A model generated the notes under the pieces. The model made no database searches, was not told the origin of the DNA, and saw only the letters and a program-made list of their open reading frames with translations. A stretch of DNA of 64,000 bases from Symbiodinium natans (taxonomy: Eukaryota; Sar; Dinophyceae; Suessiales; Symbiodiniaceae). The stretch is from NCBI GenBank assembly GCA_905221605.1, contig CAJNDS010002279.1, positions 735,084-799,083 of the forward strand, read 5' to 3'. Position 1 is the first letter of the stretch, and every line of letters begins with the position of its first letter. Of this stretch, positions 32,939 through 43,508 are shown piece after piece. Position numbers and translations under genes: made by a program.

Positions 32939-33136
32939 TTAGATGTAGAAGTTAAACTGCTGGGTGAACTTGACCTTGAAGCTCTGGGACCAAGAAGGCC
33001 TTTTTTTGTAGGCCTTTTGTAGGACACTGAAGCTCTTTTCGGGTTTGGTTCCCCACAGGTGATAGCCTACTGTGATCGGCGGTGTAGGTGAAGGACGGAT
33101 CGTAATCCCGGCCCCCACTCGCAGATTCAGATACAA
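32939..33136 (-). CDS. Possible terminal exon, unknown protein
   Basis: A 65-residue minus-strand frame with a balanced composition (aromatic, Lys and Thr residues; it ends KFTQQFNFYI before the stop). It has no repeat character, unlike the surrounding frames. A second minus frame (32952-33260) overlaps it. No domain is recognised. It may be a C-terminal exon whose upstream exons are beyond the G run at 33186-33203, or a chance frame. Confidence 0.25.
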   Translation of the reverse strand: MYLNLRVGAGITIRPSPTPPITVGYHLWGTKPEKSFSVLQKAYKKRPSWSQSFKVKFTQQFNFYI

Positions 33137-34265
33137 GATACAAGAAGCAGAGGAAGTTCAGGGAAGTTGGGTGGAGAGAGAGAGGGGGGGGGGGGGGGGG
33201 GGGCAAATCAGTTTCTTTCGCAAAAAACTGGCGATGTCCTGAACCGAAGTAGCCAAGCAACCCAAGCGGCTACATTGTAGATGCCTCATGTCTGCATAAA
33301 CCTAAAACCCTAAAACCCTACAACCCTAAAACCCTAAAACCCTAAACCCTAAACCCTAAAACCCTAAAACCCTAAACCCTAAACCCTGGGAGCTAGCGTT
33401 GTCATCTCGAAGGCGGGCATTCTACAATAAAGTCCTTACCCCGTTTGTGCCTCAGACCCTAAACCCTAAACCCTAAACCCTAAACCCTAAACCCTAAACC
33501 CTAAAGCAGCCGCCGCGAGGTTGGCAAAGCAAGTGGAAGAAGCCTCGCTTGATTTGTTAGGGTAGTTCCATGGTCCCTTAGTCTGGGCCCTGAAAAGGGG
33601 ACCCCTTATATACCCTATACGACCCATTAAAGAAGGTAAGTCTAAACCCTAAACCCTAAACCCTAAACACTAAGCCCCAAACCCTAAACCCTAAACACTA
33701 AGCCCCAAACCCTAAACCCTGAACCCCCAGAATGGGCCTTTTGCTCGTCGTATGGGCGTGGCCTTGGGCAAAGAAGACAAGCCGTGGGAGGGGCTGAGGG
33801 TACCCAATTTCGAGTTTAGGGTTAGGGTTGAGGATTTAGGGTTCAGGGTTTAGGATTTCGGGTTTTGGCTCAGGGTTAGGAGTCACCTTGCCAAATGATC
33901 TTTCTATCCCCCGCTTGAAGGGCACCAAGAATGTTACCCCCAATAGGGATCAGGGTTGAAGAGAACGGTAGAGGCGCTGTTTTTTGGAACCTCCCCGAGC
34001 CGGGTGGCAGGATGTTGAGTCCTGGGTTTCTTCACTGGGGGGTATTTGGGAATTATAGTGCCACATATGATATAGTTTAAGGTTTGTGGGAATTATAGTG
34101 CCACATAATATGATATAGTCGAAGGTTTGGGGCCCTCTACACGGCTGACAAAGGAGGCACATAAAGGCACCTAAGCCCCTATTTCCCGAGAGCTAGCAAG
34201 GCCATATATCTACCTATCAGGGCCCAACACTGCCAATGACACACCCGAAAACCCTCTTAAACGCC
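33137..34265. other. Spacer with CCCTAAA tracts and a 41-bp duplication
   Basis: CCCTAAA/CCCTAAAA tracts lie at 33305-33388, 33460-33506 and 33640-33725. GGGAATTATAGTGCCACATA is tandemly duplicated at about 34047 and 34088. No gene is supported. Confidence 0.5.
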
Positions 34266-34267
34266 GA

Positions 34268-34375
34268 AACCCTAAACCTAAACCCCCCCCCCCCCAGGGG
34301 CCCCCCCCCCCAACCCCAACCACCTTCTTCCACCTTCTTCCTTCTTCCCCCCCCCCCGGACCCCCCCCCATCCTC
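34268..34375. repeat. C-rich tract
   Basis: C runs with scattered A and T. Proline-rich and glycine-rich frames here are artefacts. Confidence 0.8.
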
Positions 34376-35140
34376 CCTCCGCGGCTCGGGCGGGCGGAAA
34401 AGGTGTCTCCGTGCGGCGCGATGAAGCCTCTTGGGAATCCGGATGTGAGAGTATTTGGGTATATGAGAGTATGATGGGGGTATGAGGGGTAGCAGTGTAT
34501 CAGGGTATTGGGGTAGCAGCTCCGTGCTTCTGGAAGCCGAAACTCCTAAAAAAGGGTGTCGTAATTGATCCCCCGGCTGCAACAAGAACCAACTAGGAGC
34601 CAATCTGATTGAACCCGAAACCTTGGATTTCTGTCAGGCTTGGCGCAGGTTGCTCTTGCGTTGTCAAAAGGTCTCCCGCATCCATGCGCGCTTTAGGGCT
34701 TAGGGTTTATAGGGTTCAGGGTTTGGGGGCTTTGGGCATAGGATTATGGGCTTGGTTTTGGAAAGCGTTGCTCGCGGTCTCGGTTCTCCATTTCAAGAAT
34801 CTAAGGTGAATTTGGGGGCGGGGGGGGGGGGGGGGGAGGGATGACAACCAAAATGTTCGAGATATTTTGTGAGAACCACGGCACGGCCCAGATAAACTCC
34901 CCATAGGCCCTAGACCCAAAACCCTGCCTTCTTTAAAATCCCTAAACTCTCGACACCTGCAACCCCAACCTCTAAACCCTAAACCCTATGTAACGCGATG
35001 TAACCCTCTTTTTAGTTCTTGGTAGGGAGTGAGGGTTTACGTAGAAGGTTCAGGGTGTGGAGGTTTAGGGCTTTGCCGTGGAGGGTTTAGGTACTAGGTA
35101 CCCTATATAATCCCTGAAAGGGCTTGCATAGGGGGATATG
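34376..35140. other. Spacer without supported gene
   Basis: Unique sequence with short telomere-like words and a G run at 34816-34836. Confidence 0.4.
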
Positions 35141-35302
35141 CTTGGAGGTTCATGGGTAACCCCTATGATAAATCTACTTATAACCTACTTAGGGACTTGG
35201 GGGGCTAAACCCTAAACCCTAAACCCTAGACCCTAGACCCTAGACCCTAAACCCATATAAGTACACGTATAACGGGCGTTATAAGTACCCTGAACCTGCA
35301 AG
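35141..35302. mobile_element. MITE family A, copy 5 with internal telomere-like insert (TG/TG flanks)
   Basis: The ends are CTTGGAGGTTCATGGGTA and TACCCTGAACCTGCAAG, flanked by TG on both sides. The usual left-arm words (TCTACTTATAACCTACTTA) are present. The centre is replaced by about 50 bases of CCCTAAA and CCCTAGA units (35204-35253) before the right arm (ATAAGTACACGTATAA) resumes. Confidence 0.75.
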
Positions 35303-36360
35303 TGTGGTATCTAATTCCCACACAAGTGGCGCAGGACGGCAAGCGCGGCCTCGGTTGCCCAAGGGTGATTCGGGTTTGGGGTTTAGGGTTTAGGGTTTAG
35401 GGGTTTAGGGGTTTAGGGGTTTAGGGTTTAGGGGTTTAGGGTTTAGGGTTTAGAAGATGCTTTCAACTGCTCTGTTTTCGAGGTTGGGCGATCCAAAACC
35501 CTATAGGGCTTAGGGTCTTAGGGTAAGCCCTACATCCCAAACCTAAACCCTCAACCCTAACTCCAGAAGCGTACCACTGAGCTACCAAGAAGCTTTGGGG
35601 CTTTGGCAGGGCACGGGTTTGGGGTTTGGACATGGGGCTTGGGGTATGGGATGGTGTGTTTGGGGTTTAGGGTTTACGGCACCGCAAAACAAACCAACAG
35701 GCGCTGAATAGAAGCCCGAAAACCCTGCCCTGAACCTCCTACTGGCAGGTTTATGATCAGGCTTAGAACCCTAAACCCCAAACCCTAAATCCTAAACCCT
35801 AAAACCCTGGAGTTCACGGAGCTATCTACACGATCGCCCCTTTGCGTGATGTTGTTGTTGCTGTTGCATGGCCCTTAGAACCTTCTACTTGGGGTTCCTT
35901 AGGTTTTCGGGCTTGAGGTTTAAGATGTGCATATATATGTGCACACTTATACATATTTGTTTCTTTAAGGGTTCAGGGTTTAGGGTTTAGGGTTTAGGGC
36001 TTAGGGTTTAGGGTTTAGGGTTTAGGGTTTAGGGTCTAGGGTTTAGGGTGACAAGACGTACTCGACGCTCGCGCGCAAGGAAGATGAGCCGGCCCTCCCC
36101 AAGCTGCTTTAGCCCCCGCTAGGCTACTGCTGTATGTAGGAGAACCTAATCCCTAAGCCCGAAGGCTACCCGAAACCCTAAACCCTAAACCCCAAACCCT
36201 AAAGCCCTGAACATCGCCGGGGTCGGGGCGTCGTCATATCGACCTGGGACCACTTTTGGCAGGCAAAGAAAGCCACATGAGGTTTAGGGTTTAGGGTTTA
36301 GGGTTTAAGGGTTTAGGGTTTAGGGTTTGCACAGAGCTACTCCCCACCCCCTAACTTCTA
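35303..36360. other. Spacer with TTTAGGG tracts
   Basis: TTTAGGG/GTTTAGGG at 35371-35452, 35978-36050 and 36282-36330, and CCCTAAA at 35768-35806 and 36175-36207. No gene is supported. Confidence 0.5.
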
Positions 36361-37150
36361 AACAACTACAAGCTTAAAATGCTTCTCACCTTGTTGTTGC
36401 GTTTTATGCCTTGTTCCTTTGTTCTTCTCTGTTTGATGGTTCATTTTGATGGGGAACCTCGTCATCTACAACAATAGAAGCAAACCTCTACTTTCTCCAC
36501 ATTTGGATAGGACGACGTTCGCTTTTCTCTCGCCAAACAGGAAACGCTGAACTTGTATTTGACCCATAAAGGATGAATCGCAAGACCTCTTTTCATCTTA
36601 TATTTGAATCGGGAAAACCTCTATTTTCAAATTTGCTGATTAGAAAGACTCGTCCCGCAAGTTACTTTTGTATCTTTTGATAGGAGAACCTCAATTTGCT
36701 TTGTGTTTTGAAAAGGGAAGCCGGTTGTATCTCTAAATTTAATCGGACAACCTCTAACACCTCTATAATGCCTCTATACTTCAGAAACAAGCCGTTGTCT
36801 GGAATTATGCTTTATTATGGCAGAATGTCGCCGCATTTTAATCGGAAAACCTCTATTTAGATTATTCTCGGAAAACATCGGGTTTAGGCCTAACACGCAA
36901 CTTGTGCTTACAATCTTGACGTCGCCACAGCCCGCATCACCTCGACGCACGACTGATGCCACCGAAATGTAGATCCCAGTTCTGTCTTTCTGACCTTGTG
37001 TATTGGTTCAACGATTAATGTATCTCTTATTTCGCTGCTTCGCGATGTCATTCTTTATGTCTTTCTTCTTCTGTTGTGTATTAGCGCCTCTGGGATAGTC
37101 TGGGTTGGGCGCTTCTGCACGCTGTGTTGGGGGGAACTTTTTGGGGCAGT
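36361..37150. other. AT-richer segment with degenerate GGGAAAACCTCTATTT repeats
   Basis: The word AATCGGRAAACCTCTATTT or a close variant recurs at about 36607, 36726 and 36838, with related AGGAGAACCTCAATTT at 36683. The same family appears at 622-1160. No telomere-like tract and no supported gene. Confidence 0.5.
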
Positions 37151-37659
37151 TTAGGGCTTAGGGGCGAGGAGAAGAGTTCAGCTCAAAATTTAACAACGCC
37201 ACACCGAGGGTGGGGAAAATGAACGAAATGTGAAAGAAACATCTAAATCATCAGGGGGCCCAAAACTACCCTCCAGGTACATGCCAGCATCTAGACCAGG
37301 AATAGAGAGGGTGCTCATTTAAGTTTCAAGGGGCTTAGAAGGGAACCGAAACCCCAAAATAAGTAGAAGGCACTACTCTGGGTCCGAGGCATTTGTTCGA
37401 GTCTTGGGAACTTTCAGGCCTACACCACGCAACCTGACGAGGAAGCAGCATGTGGGTATTTCCTGAAATAGGGACCGACATAGTGCAGTCGAATCCCCCC
37501 CCCCCCACAAGGGGCAACCCTAGCTCAGAAGCCCTAAACCCTGAACCTGGAACCCCCTCAACCCTGAAAGTCTGAGCTCTTAGGGGGAGGGGATGGCCCT
37601 AAACCCTAAAACCCAAACCCTTTGGGGTAGACCCTGAAAAACTAGATATATATATATAT
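37151..37659. other. Spacer
   Basis: Unique sequence with a C run at 37497-37507 and a (TA)n run just before 37660. Confidence 0.4.
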
Positions 37660-38945
37660 GGTAACAGGGCCTCCTGTGATCCACTAGGCCTTCGTTCAAA
37701 TTTATCATGTTAGCTCGTTTTGAATTTATTTCTAGCATACCAACCCTTCCAGCCGCTCTATATATTTTAGCTCGTTTTGAATATATTCCTAGCATACCAA
37801 CCCTTCCAGACGCTCTATATATTCAAGACATCTTAGATGTTTCAGATGTTCCAGACATTCTCAACTTTTCAGACATTCCAGACGTGTCAAACATTCCAGA
37901 CTTTCCAGACATTCCAGAATTTCCAAACTTTCCAGACATTCCAAACGTTTCCGATATTCCGGACGTTTCCAACATTCCAGACATGCCAAGATTTCCAAAC
38001 TTTTAAGATATCCTAAACATTTCAAACTTTTCAGATATTTCAGACATTCCACACTTTTCAGACTTTTCAGACTTTTCAGACTTTTCAGACATTTCAGACT
38101 TTTCAGACATTTCAGACTTTTCAGACTTTTCAGACTTTTCAGACTTTTCAGACTTTTCAGACTTTTCAGACTTTTCAGACTTTTCAGACATTCCATGCAT
38201 TCCAAAATTTCTAAACTCTTCAGACATTCCAAGCTTCTCAGACATTCCAAACGTTTTCAAGATTCCATACTTTCCAGGAATCCTAAAAGACTCAAACTTT
38301 TCAAACATTCCAGACATTTCAGACTTCTCAGATATTTCAAACATTCCAGACTTTTCAGACTTTTCAGACATTTCAGACTTTTCAGACTTTTCAGACTTTT
38401 CAGACTTTTCAGACTTTTCAGACTTTTCAGACTTTTCAGACTTTTCAGACTTTTCAGACTTTTCAGACTTTTCAGACTTTTCAGACTTTTCAGATATTCC
38501 AGAAATTCCAAGCTTTTCAAACATTCCAGTCATCCCAGACTTTTCAGACATTTCAGATATTTCAGACATTTCAGACTTTTCAGATGTTTCAGACATTCCA
38601 AACATTTCAGACTTTTCAGATATTTCAGACATTTCCAGACATTTCATTTTTTTGTCAGATATCTGTTTGATTCTGGAATATCTGAAAAGCTGAAAAGTCT
38701 GAAAAGTCTGAAAAGTCTGAAAAGTCTGAAAAGTCTGAAAAGTCTGAAAAGTCTGAAAAGTCTGAAAAGTCTGAAAAGTCTGAAATGTCTGAAAAGTCTG
38801 AAAAGTCTGAAAAGTCTGAAAAGTCTGGGCTGCCTGAAAAGTGTGAAGATTTTGAAACGCCTCGGAAGAGTTTAAATAGTCTGTCAGGTCTGCAATATCA
38901 GGAACATTAGCATTTCAGTTACTTGTATAAGAAGGCCCTGTTACC
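37660..38945. mobile_element. Foldback-like element with inverted 9-mer arrays
   Basis: The segment starts with GGTAACAGGGCCTCC and ends with GAAGGCCCTGTTACC, terminal inverted repeats with one mismatch over 15 bases. Inside, a 57-bp duplication (37710-37830) leads into a long array of the 9-mer TTTTCAGAC and variants such as ATTCCAGAC (37840-38640). After a short unique centre (38641-38690) the array resumes in reverse complement, GTCTGAAAA (38690-38835). Inverted terminal arms made of short tandem repeats are the hallmark of foldback-type elements such as Drosophila FB. The open frames on both strands (Lys-Ser-Glu or Phe-Arg-Leu repeats) are artefacts of a 9-mer without stop codons. No transposase is present. 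Confidence 0.7.
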
Positions 38946-39038
38946 ACATCGTAGTAATGTTTAATAATACTATATATATATCTATATTATATAGAAAAAT
39001 ATTATATATAATAATAAATAATGATAATAATAATATAT

Positions 39039-39071
<33 letters not shown>

Positions 39072-39085
39072 TATTATTATTATTA

Positions 39086-39128
<43 letters not shown>

Positions 39129-39704
39129 ATTATTTTTCATAATAATAATACTAATATATGTATATATAAATATATTATTATAAATATATTATTATAATTA
39201 TATTATTATTTATTATTATTATTATATATATACATATATTATTTTTCATAATTAATACTAATTAGTATATATAAAATATATATTAGAATTATATTATAAT
39301 ATATTATTATTATTATTATTATTATAGATATACATATATTATTATTCATAATAAATACTAATACATGTATATATAAATATATGACTATTTATTATTATTT
39401 TTTATATATACATCTATTTTTATTCATAAGAATAATAACAATACCAATATGTGTATATATATAAAAATAGATTAGTATGTGTATATTATTATTATTATTA
39501 TCATTATATACATATATTATTATTTATAATAATAATATATATTATATATATAATATAATTTAATAATATATATATATGTATTATATATATATATAATATA
39601 TATAATATAACATGTAAAAATTAGACACAACGTATTTATATAATATATCGAAAAATACATATCATATAAATATTTTGTATAATACATATATATATATATA
39701 TTGA
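38946..39704. repeat. AT-only microsatellite island
   Basis: About 750 bases of TA, TTA and ATT words with almost no G or C, sharply different from both sides. The Asn-rich and Tyr/Ile-rich frames are artefacts. Confidence 0.9.
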
Positions 39705-39815
39705 AACCCTAAACCCTAAACCCTGAACCCTAAACCCTAAACCCTAAACCCTAAACCCTAAACCCTAAACCCTAAACCCTAAACCCTAAACCCTAAACCC
39801 TAAACCCTAAACCCT
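39705..39815 (-). repeat. CCCTAAA block inside the AT island
   Basis: About 15 nearly perfect CCCTAAA units, with AT-rich sequence on both sides (it resumes at 39816-39900). The block appears to have been inserted into AT microsatellite DNA. Confidence 0.9.
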
Positions 39816-39900
39816 ATATAATTAATTAATAGAATATATATTTTATAATATATAAACAACATAAATATGTAATAAATATGTACAGATATAATATTTTAAT

Positions 39901-40240
39901 TTCTGCTCAGGTTCCGACCTCAGATGCAGTGGCCGGCTCGTCAGTTTCGTTGCCCTAACCCTAAACCCTAAAACAAACACTGACGCATACACACGGGGGG
40001 GGTGTGAAGAACGGCACTCTCACCACGAGTGAAAAAAAAAATAAACAGCTGCGAGCTGCTTTGAGGCGGGGCGGTGCCCAAAGCAGAGAGTGTTCCGGCA
40101 TTGTGCGTCTGGGTCAAACTCATGAAAGCGCACGGCCAGCGATAGTGTCTGAGTCTTCATGAAAGCGCACGGCCCAAGTTTCCAGGGTTTTGATCTGTTG
40201 ATTACAGCTTTGGTGCTGAGTCCGGCTGTGTCTCGCCATC
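39901..40240. other. 5' flank of the coding island
   Basis: GCATGAAAGCGCACGGCC-type words occur twice (about 40120 and 40156). The frame of the downstream gene has a stop (TGA at 40217) shortly before its ATG. No promoter motif is recognised. No CCCTAAA tract occurs after 39975. Confidence 0.4.
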
Positions 40241-42576
40241 ATGTCGAGCCCTCCTAAGCAGTACATTTCCACGATGAAGAACGTCTACACCTATGTGCAG
40301 AAGGAGTGGACTGCTAGTGGAAAGCGGATCTTGGGTGAACGTGGACACGCTGCTATTCATCTGCAGTCTGTTCGTAAAAGCCACCCAGCTCTGCCAATCT
40401 TTCTCTACGCGCTGGTTGGTGTCGTAGTAGCCTCGAACGGAGCTTTGCTTCGAATTTGGGGCGGGCTCTCACCGGTCGCCTTGTGGATTCTCAACTGTAA
40501 TTACAGTCAGACGCGCAAAAGCGGTCTCACATCCATTGCGGAGGTGTTCGCATCTGTAGCAGACCAATGCGTCCGCAAGACTTTTCGCCGACTTCTCCAG
40601 AACAAGAGTGTGGATGCCAAGGTGAAGACTACCACAGTACAAGAAGACGGCAGGCACGAAGACACGCTGATGCAAGACCTGGCTGCTCCAGCCGAGGCAC
40701 AAGATGACAGACATGCGCGACTAAGTCTATGGTCAGTGGCATATCTTGGCGGCACCATTGAGCGCTGCAAGGAGCGCTGCAGTGGTGACTTCAACTTTGT
40801 GCAAAACAATCCTAAAGCCTTCAAGGATTTGCCAGGCATTGATGCGTCTGCTACTGCTTCTGCAGCCGAAGCCGCCGTTGCAAGTGGGGAGGGCTTGCGA
40901 GGGCGTACCTGGTTTTCTACGCTGTTGCTCTTTGACGAAGCGTATGAGTTTCTAATGGAACTCGGCATCTTGGACAGTCCAAGTTCCGCTGCAAAGAAAC
41001 AGATGTCTGGAGGCGTTGATGTTTCTGGTCAAACCCCCAATGCTGGGTGGGCAAACAGGCTACTGCAAACGGGCGTGAGCACGTTCGAAACGAAGAGCTG
41101 TGGATCGTTCGGCGGCTTGCACTCTCCAAGCGTCAACACAGCCCTAGCCGGCAATTTTCATCCCGGCGTCGCGGTGGAGATGATTCGCGGGCTCCGTGGC
41201 GACCACGGATGCCAAACAAAAGCTCGCTTCCTGTTTGCCAGTGGGCAGCCCATCCAGCCGCATGAGGAGTACGAATCTGTCGGCTTGGATGCCAAAGTAG
41301 AGTACTGCGCACTCCCCAGTGTGTTGCTTGATTTGTTGCGACTGAACTGCTTGGAGAGTCCTGAGAAGGCAGCAGTGGAACTAAAGCACGAGGACGACCT
41401 CATCGACGGTGTTGCTGAGTTCACGGACGCAGGTTTCTTTCCCGATGCAGTGGGTTGGCCTTACACCTTGCCAGACGGCGTTGTCACTAAACTTCGCTTT
41501 CGCCAGACTCCAGACGGTCCTCAGCCAGAGTGGTCCATGGCAGACAGAGATGTAGACGTTCCTCCAGAGCTTGAACTACGCCCGGCAGCGCAGCGTCTCA
41601 CTGAGATCTTTGAGCAGGAGCACCGCGTCCTAGAGTTCTCAGAGAGCGGCAAGCAACTTTTCAAGAGCTACTCGTGCTATTTTAATATTATGGTGGCTCA
41701 AGCTCGAGAAGATGGTGACGTGGGTCAGGGTGCCCAGATGGGCGCGTGTCCGTGGAAACTTGCCACGCTTGCTTCGGCTTCTTATTAGCTGCAAACCAAA
41801 CTTTTCAATCTTTGGTGCTCTTGTAAGGTAGTCGATTCTGAAAGTTTCGATTTTGATTTCCTTAGGTTTTAGGCCAGTGAGGCTTTGGCACTCTGGGATC
41901 TTGCCTGGCAGCAGTCGGCGCCGCCGGTTAATCCGGAGGCGCCGGTCCTGATCGATGCGGATGTGGTTGCACGGGCGTTTGGACTGCTGGAGATTCTAGA
42001 GAGCGTAGTGGCTATCATGGCTGGTAAGGAAGAGTCGTCTGCCTTCTCAACGTTCAACGAAGCCGACTCAGCGGAGAGAAAGCGGAAAAGGCCCATGGCG
42101 TCCATTGGTGGCCATTCAACGAACTCGCCAAGAGACCGTAGCGTGGCTCCGAGTTCTACTACAAGAAATCGAACTTCACGACGCACAGCGCCAGGACATC
42201 ATATTCTGGATGACAGTGCCTTATCTTTCACTACCATCTTCCTGCTCGGGGCAAGTGCTCGAGTTCTTGTTTCCATCTGTGCTGCCCACGACAAGCGTCG
42301 AGCTAGTCTTGCAGTCTCCCAGTTGGATTCTAAGCGACTCTGACGATGATGATGTTGAGTTTGATGACCTTCGGCATGATGAGAACTTCGAAGCTTTGAA
42401 GAGCCGTAGTGAGCAAGAGCGCAAGCTCTTGGATCAGGTTCAACAGATGTGCGGTGAGTTCATGTGTTCCAACATTCGTGCGTGCGGCCACATCCATTTT
42501 CTTCGTCATCGTCAGACGATCTGGCCAGTTTCAGTACGCGAAACAGCTGTACGATGGTCACTCTGAGTCTGAGTAG
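40241..42576 (+). CDS. DUF3987-like P-loop protein, multi-exon
   Basis: The first exon is an open frame of 512 codons from the ATG at 40241. Its order of blocks fits the DUF3987 family (primase-helicase-like proteins known mostly from phages, viruses and plasmids): a hydrophobic helix (residues about 49-70), a degenerate Walker-A-like NCNYSQTRKSGLTS (about 85-98), a Walker-B-like LLLFDEAYEFL (about 228-238), then a GNFHPG segment (304-309) and KARFLFASGQP (327-337). Splice reading: intron 41777-41872 would be GC-AG, phase 0, joining KLATLAS to ASEALALWDLAW. Intron 42024-42090 is GTAAGG..AAAAG, phase 1, and restores the frame that stays open to about 42450. The third exon has an acidic SDSDDDDVEFDD stretch. 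The last junction is uncertain; one choice ends QYAKQLYDGHSESE with TAG at 42574. Nucleic-acid-dependent ATPase activity is inferred, and Walker A is imperfect (GKS/T absent). Confidence 0.65.
41777..41872 (+). other. Probable intron 1, GC-AG
   Basis: The frame of exon 1 meets a stop at 41786, yet the same frame is open and protein-like again from 41873. GC at 41777 and TTTTAG before 41873, preceded by a T-rich run, give a phase-0 96-base intron. GC donors are known in dinoflagellates. Confidence 0.5.
42024..42090 (+). other. Probable intron 2, GT-AG
   Basis: GTAAGG donor at 42024 and AAAAG before 42091. The 67-base removal changes frame by one, exactly as needed to continue from VVAIMA into GPWRPLVAIQ and the long open third exon. 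The acceptor lacks a strong pyrimidine tract. Confidence 0.5.
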
Positions 42577-43165
42577 GGATGTGTACATATGTACTGGGAC
42601 TGTGGGTGAGGCCCCGGCCTATCATTATGCAGAAAGATAGGCTAGGCCTTGGTCGCGCTGACCATACTCTTTCAATACGTGTTTGGGGAGTTGGGGAGAA
42701 AGTTCAGGCGAAACGTGCTAAAAAAAAGATCTTGTTGGCACCGGCTGTGTCACAAGAGTGCACTTATCGCTGCTACAACGTACAAGTGCCTTCGTTGCAG
42801 TCGTTTCGCAAGCGAAAACCACCCGGACAGGGCTCCCGGGGCCCTCGCCCGCCCAAAGCCCTTAACCCTAAACCTTAAACCCTAAACCTATGACTGATGT
42901 CTGTGGCCCAGGCTCTTGCATATTGGACTGTGAGTGTGAGGGTGTCTCGCATGTTTAGGGTCTAGGGTTGGCGTCTCAGTCCTTGATGTCAAAGCCTTTT
43001 CGACACAGGATCGTTTTCAATGCTTGCCGTGCTGTGACTGTTTCAGCCAGCACGGAACAGCTGTTGCAGCTGGGCATTGGAAAAAAATATTGGCAGTCTC
43101 TGCGTCGCGCGTTTGTCAGAGGCAGAGGTGTAGTGCTCGTGTCGTAGGGGTAGTCTTGTACTGCT
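42577..43165. other. Intergenic segment between the two genes
   Basis: It carries only two short CCCTAAA traces (42861-42888) and a TTTAGGG word at 42953-42968. Overlapping frames of about 80-130 residues are not supported. Confidence 0.4.
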
Positions 43166-43508
43166 ATGGCACCAAAGAAAAACAACCAGGACAGGGCAGT
43201 GCCCCTTCCGCCTGGGCGTGTGCAAGTCCAGGACGGTGGGGCGTCCTCAAGCCGGGCGCCGGTACTACCGCTGTCGCCTCCAGCGCGTTCGGTAGACGTC
43301 ACGGGTTCGGGTGGTCCGGCAAAGAAGAAGATGAGGATGGCGAACATGTTAAGGGCCAAGTAGGCTTCCAAGCCATGTTAGTTTCTTGCAAGCGGTACCA
43401 GCTCTTCTCAAGCAGCGCGAAGTTTCAGACCATGGCGCCAAGCGCGTCCACGTCGGGACTGCGCAAGTCCCGCAGTTCCGTCACTCTTGTCTTGTTCGTG
43501 GGGAGTTG
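43166..43508 (+). CDS. Probable 5' exons of the EEP-fold gene
   Basis: The frame from the ATG at 43166 encodes a basic, proline-rich start (MAPKKNNQ.., then GPAKKKMRM, possibly a nuclear localisation signal) and stops at 43361. A second frame, open from 43353, continues with QREVSDHGAKRVHV and VRGEL up to a GTGACC donor at 43509. Its phase (0) matches the acceptor TTTCCTTTCAG at 44380 of the large downstream exon. The junction between the first and second frames is not resolved; a small intron or a frameshift would be needed. The exon assignment is inferred from frame, phase and composition only. Confidence 0.4.

Noticed and set aside
35560-35605. tRNA-like D-arm on the minus strand (GGTAGCTCAGTGGTACGC)
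   Set aside because: No matching acceptor stem, anticodon arm or T-arm could be built around it.
37861-38875. Lys-Ser-Glu, Leu-Lys-Ser and Phe-Arg-Leu repeat frames of 87-226 codons
   Set aside because: They are translations of the 9-mer TTTTCAGAC array in several frames on both strands.
39957-39975. Spliced-leader or other small RNA gene near the coding island
   Set aside because: No dinoflagellate spliced-leader-like sequence, snRNA or rRNA segment was recognised anywhere in the window.
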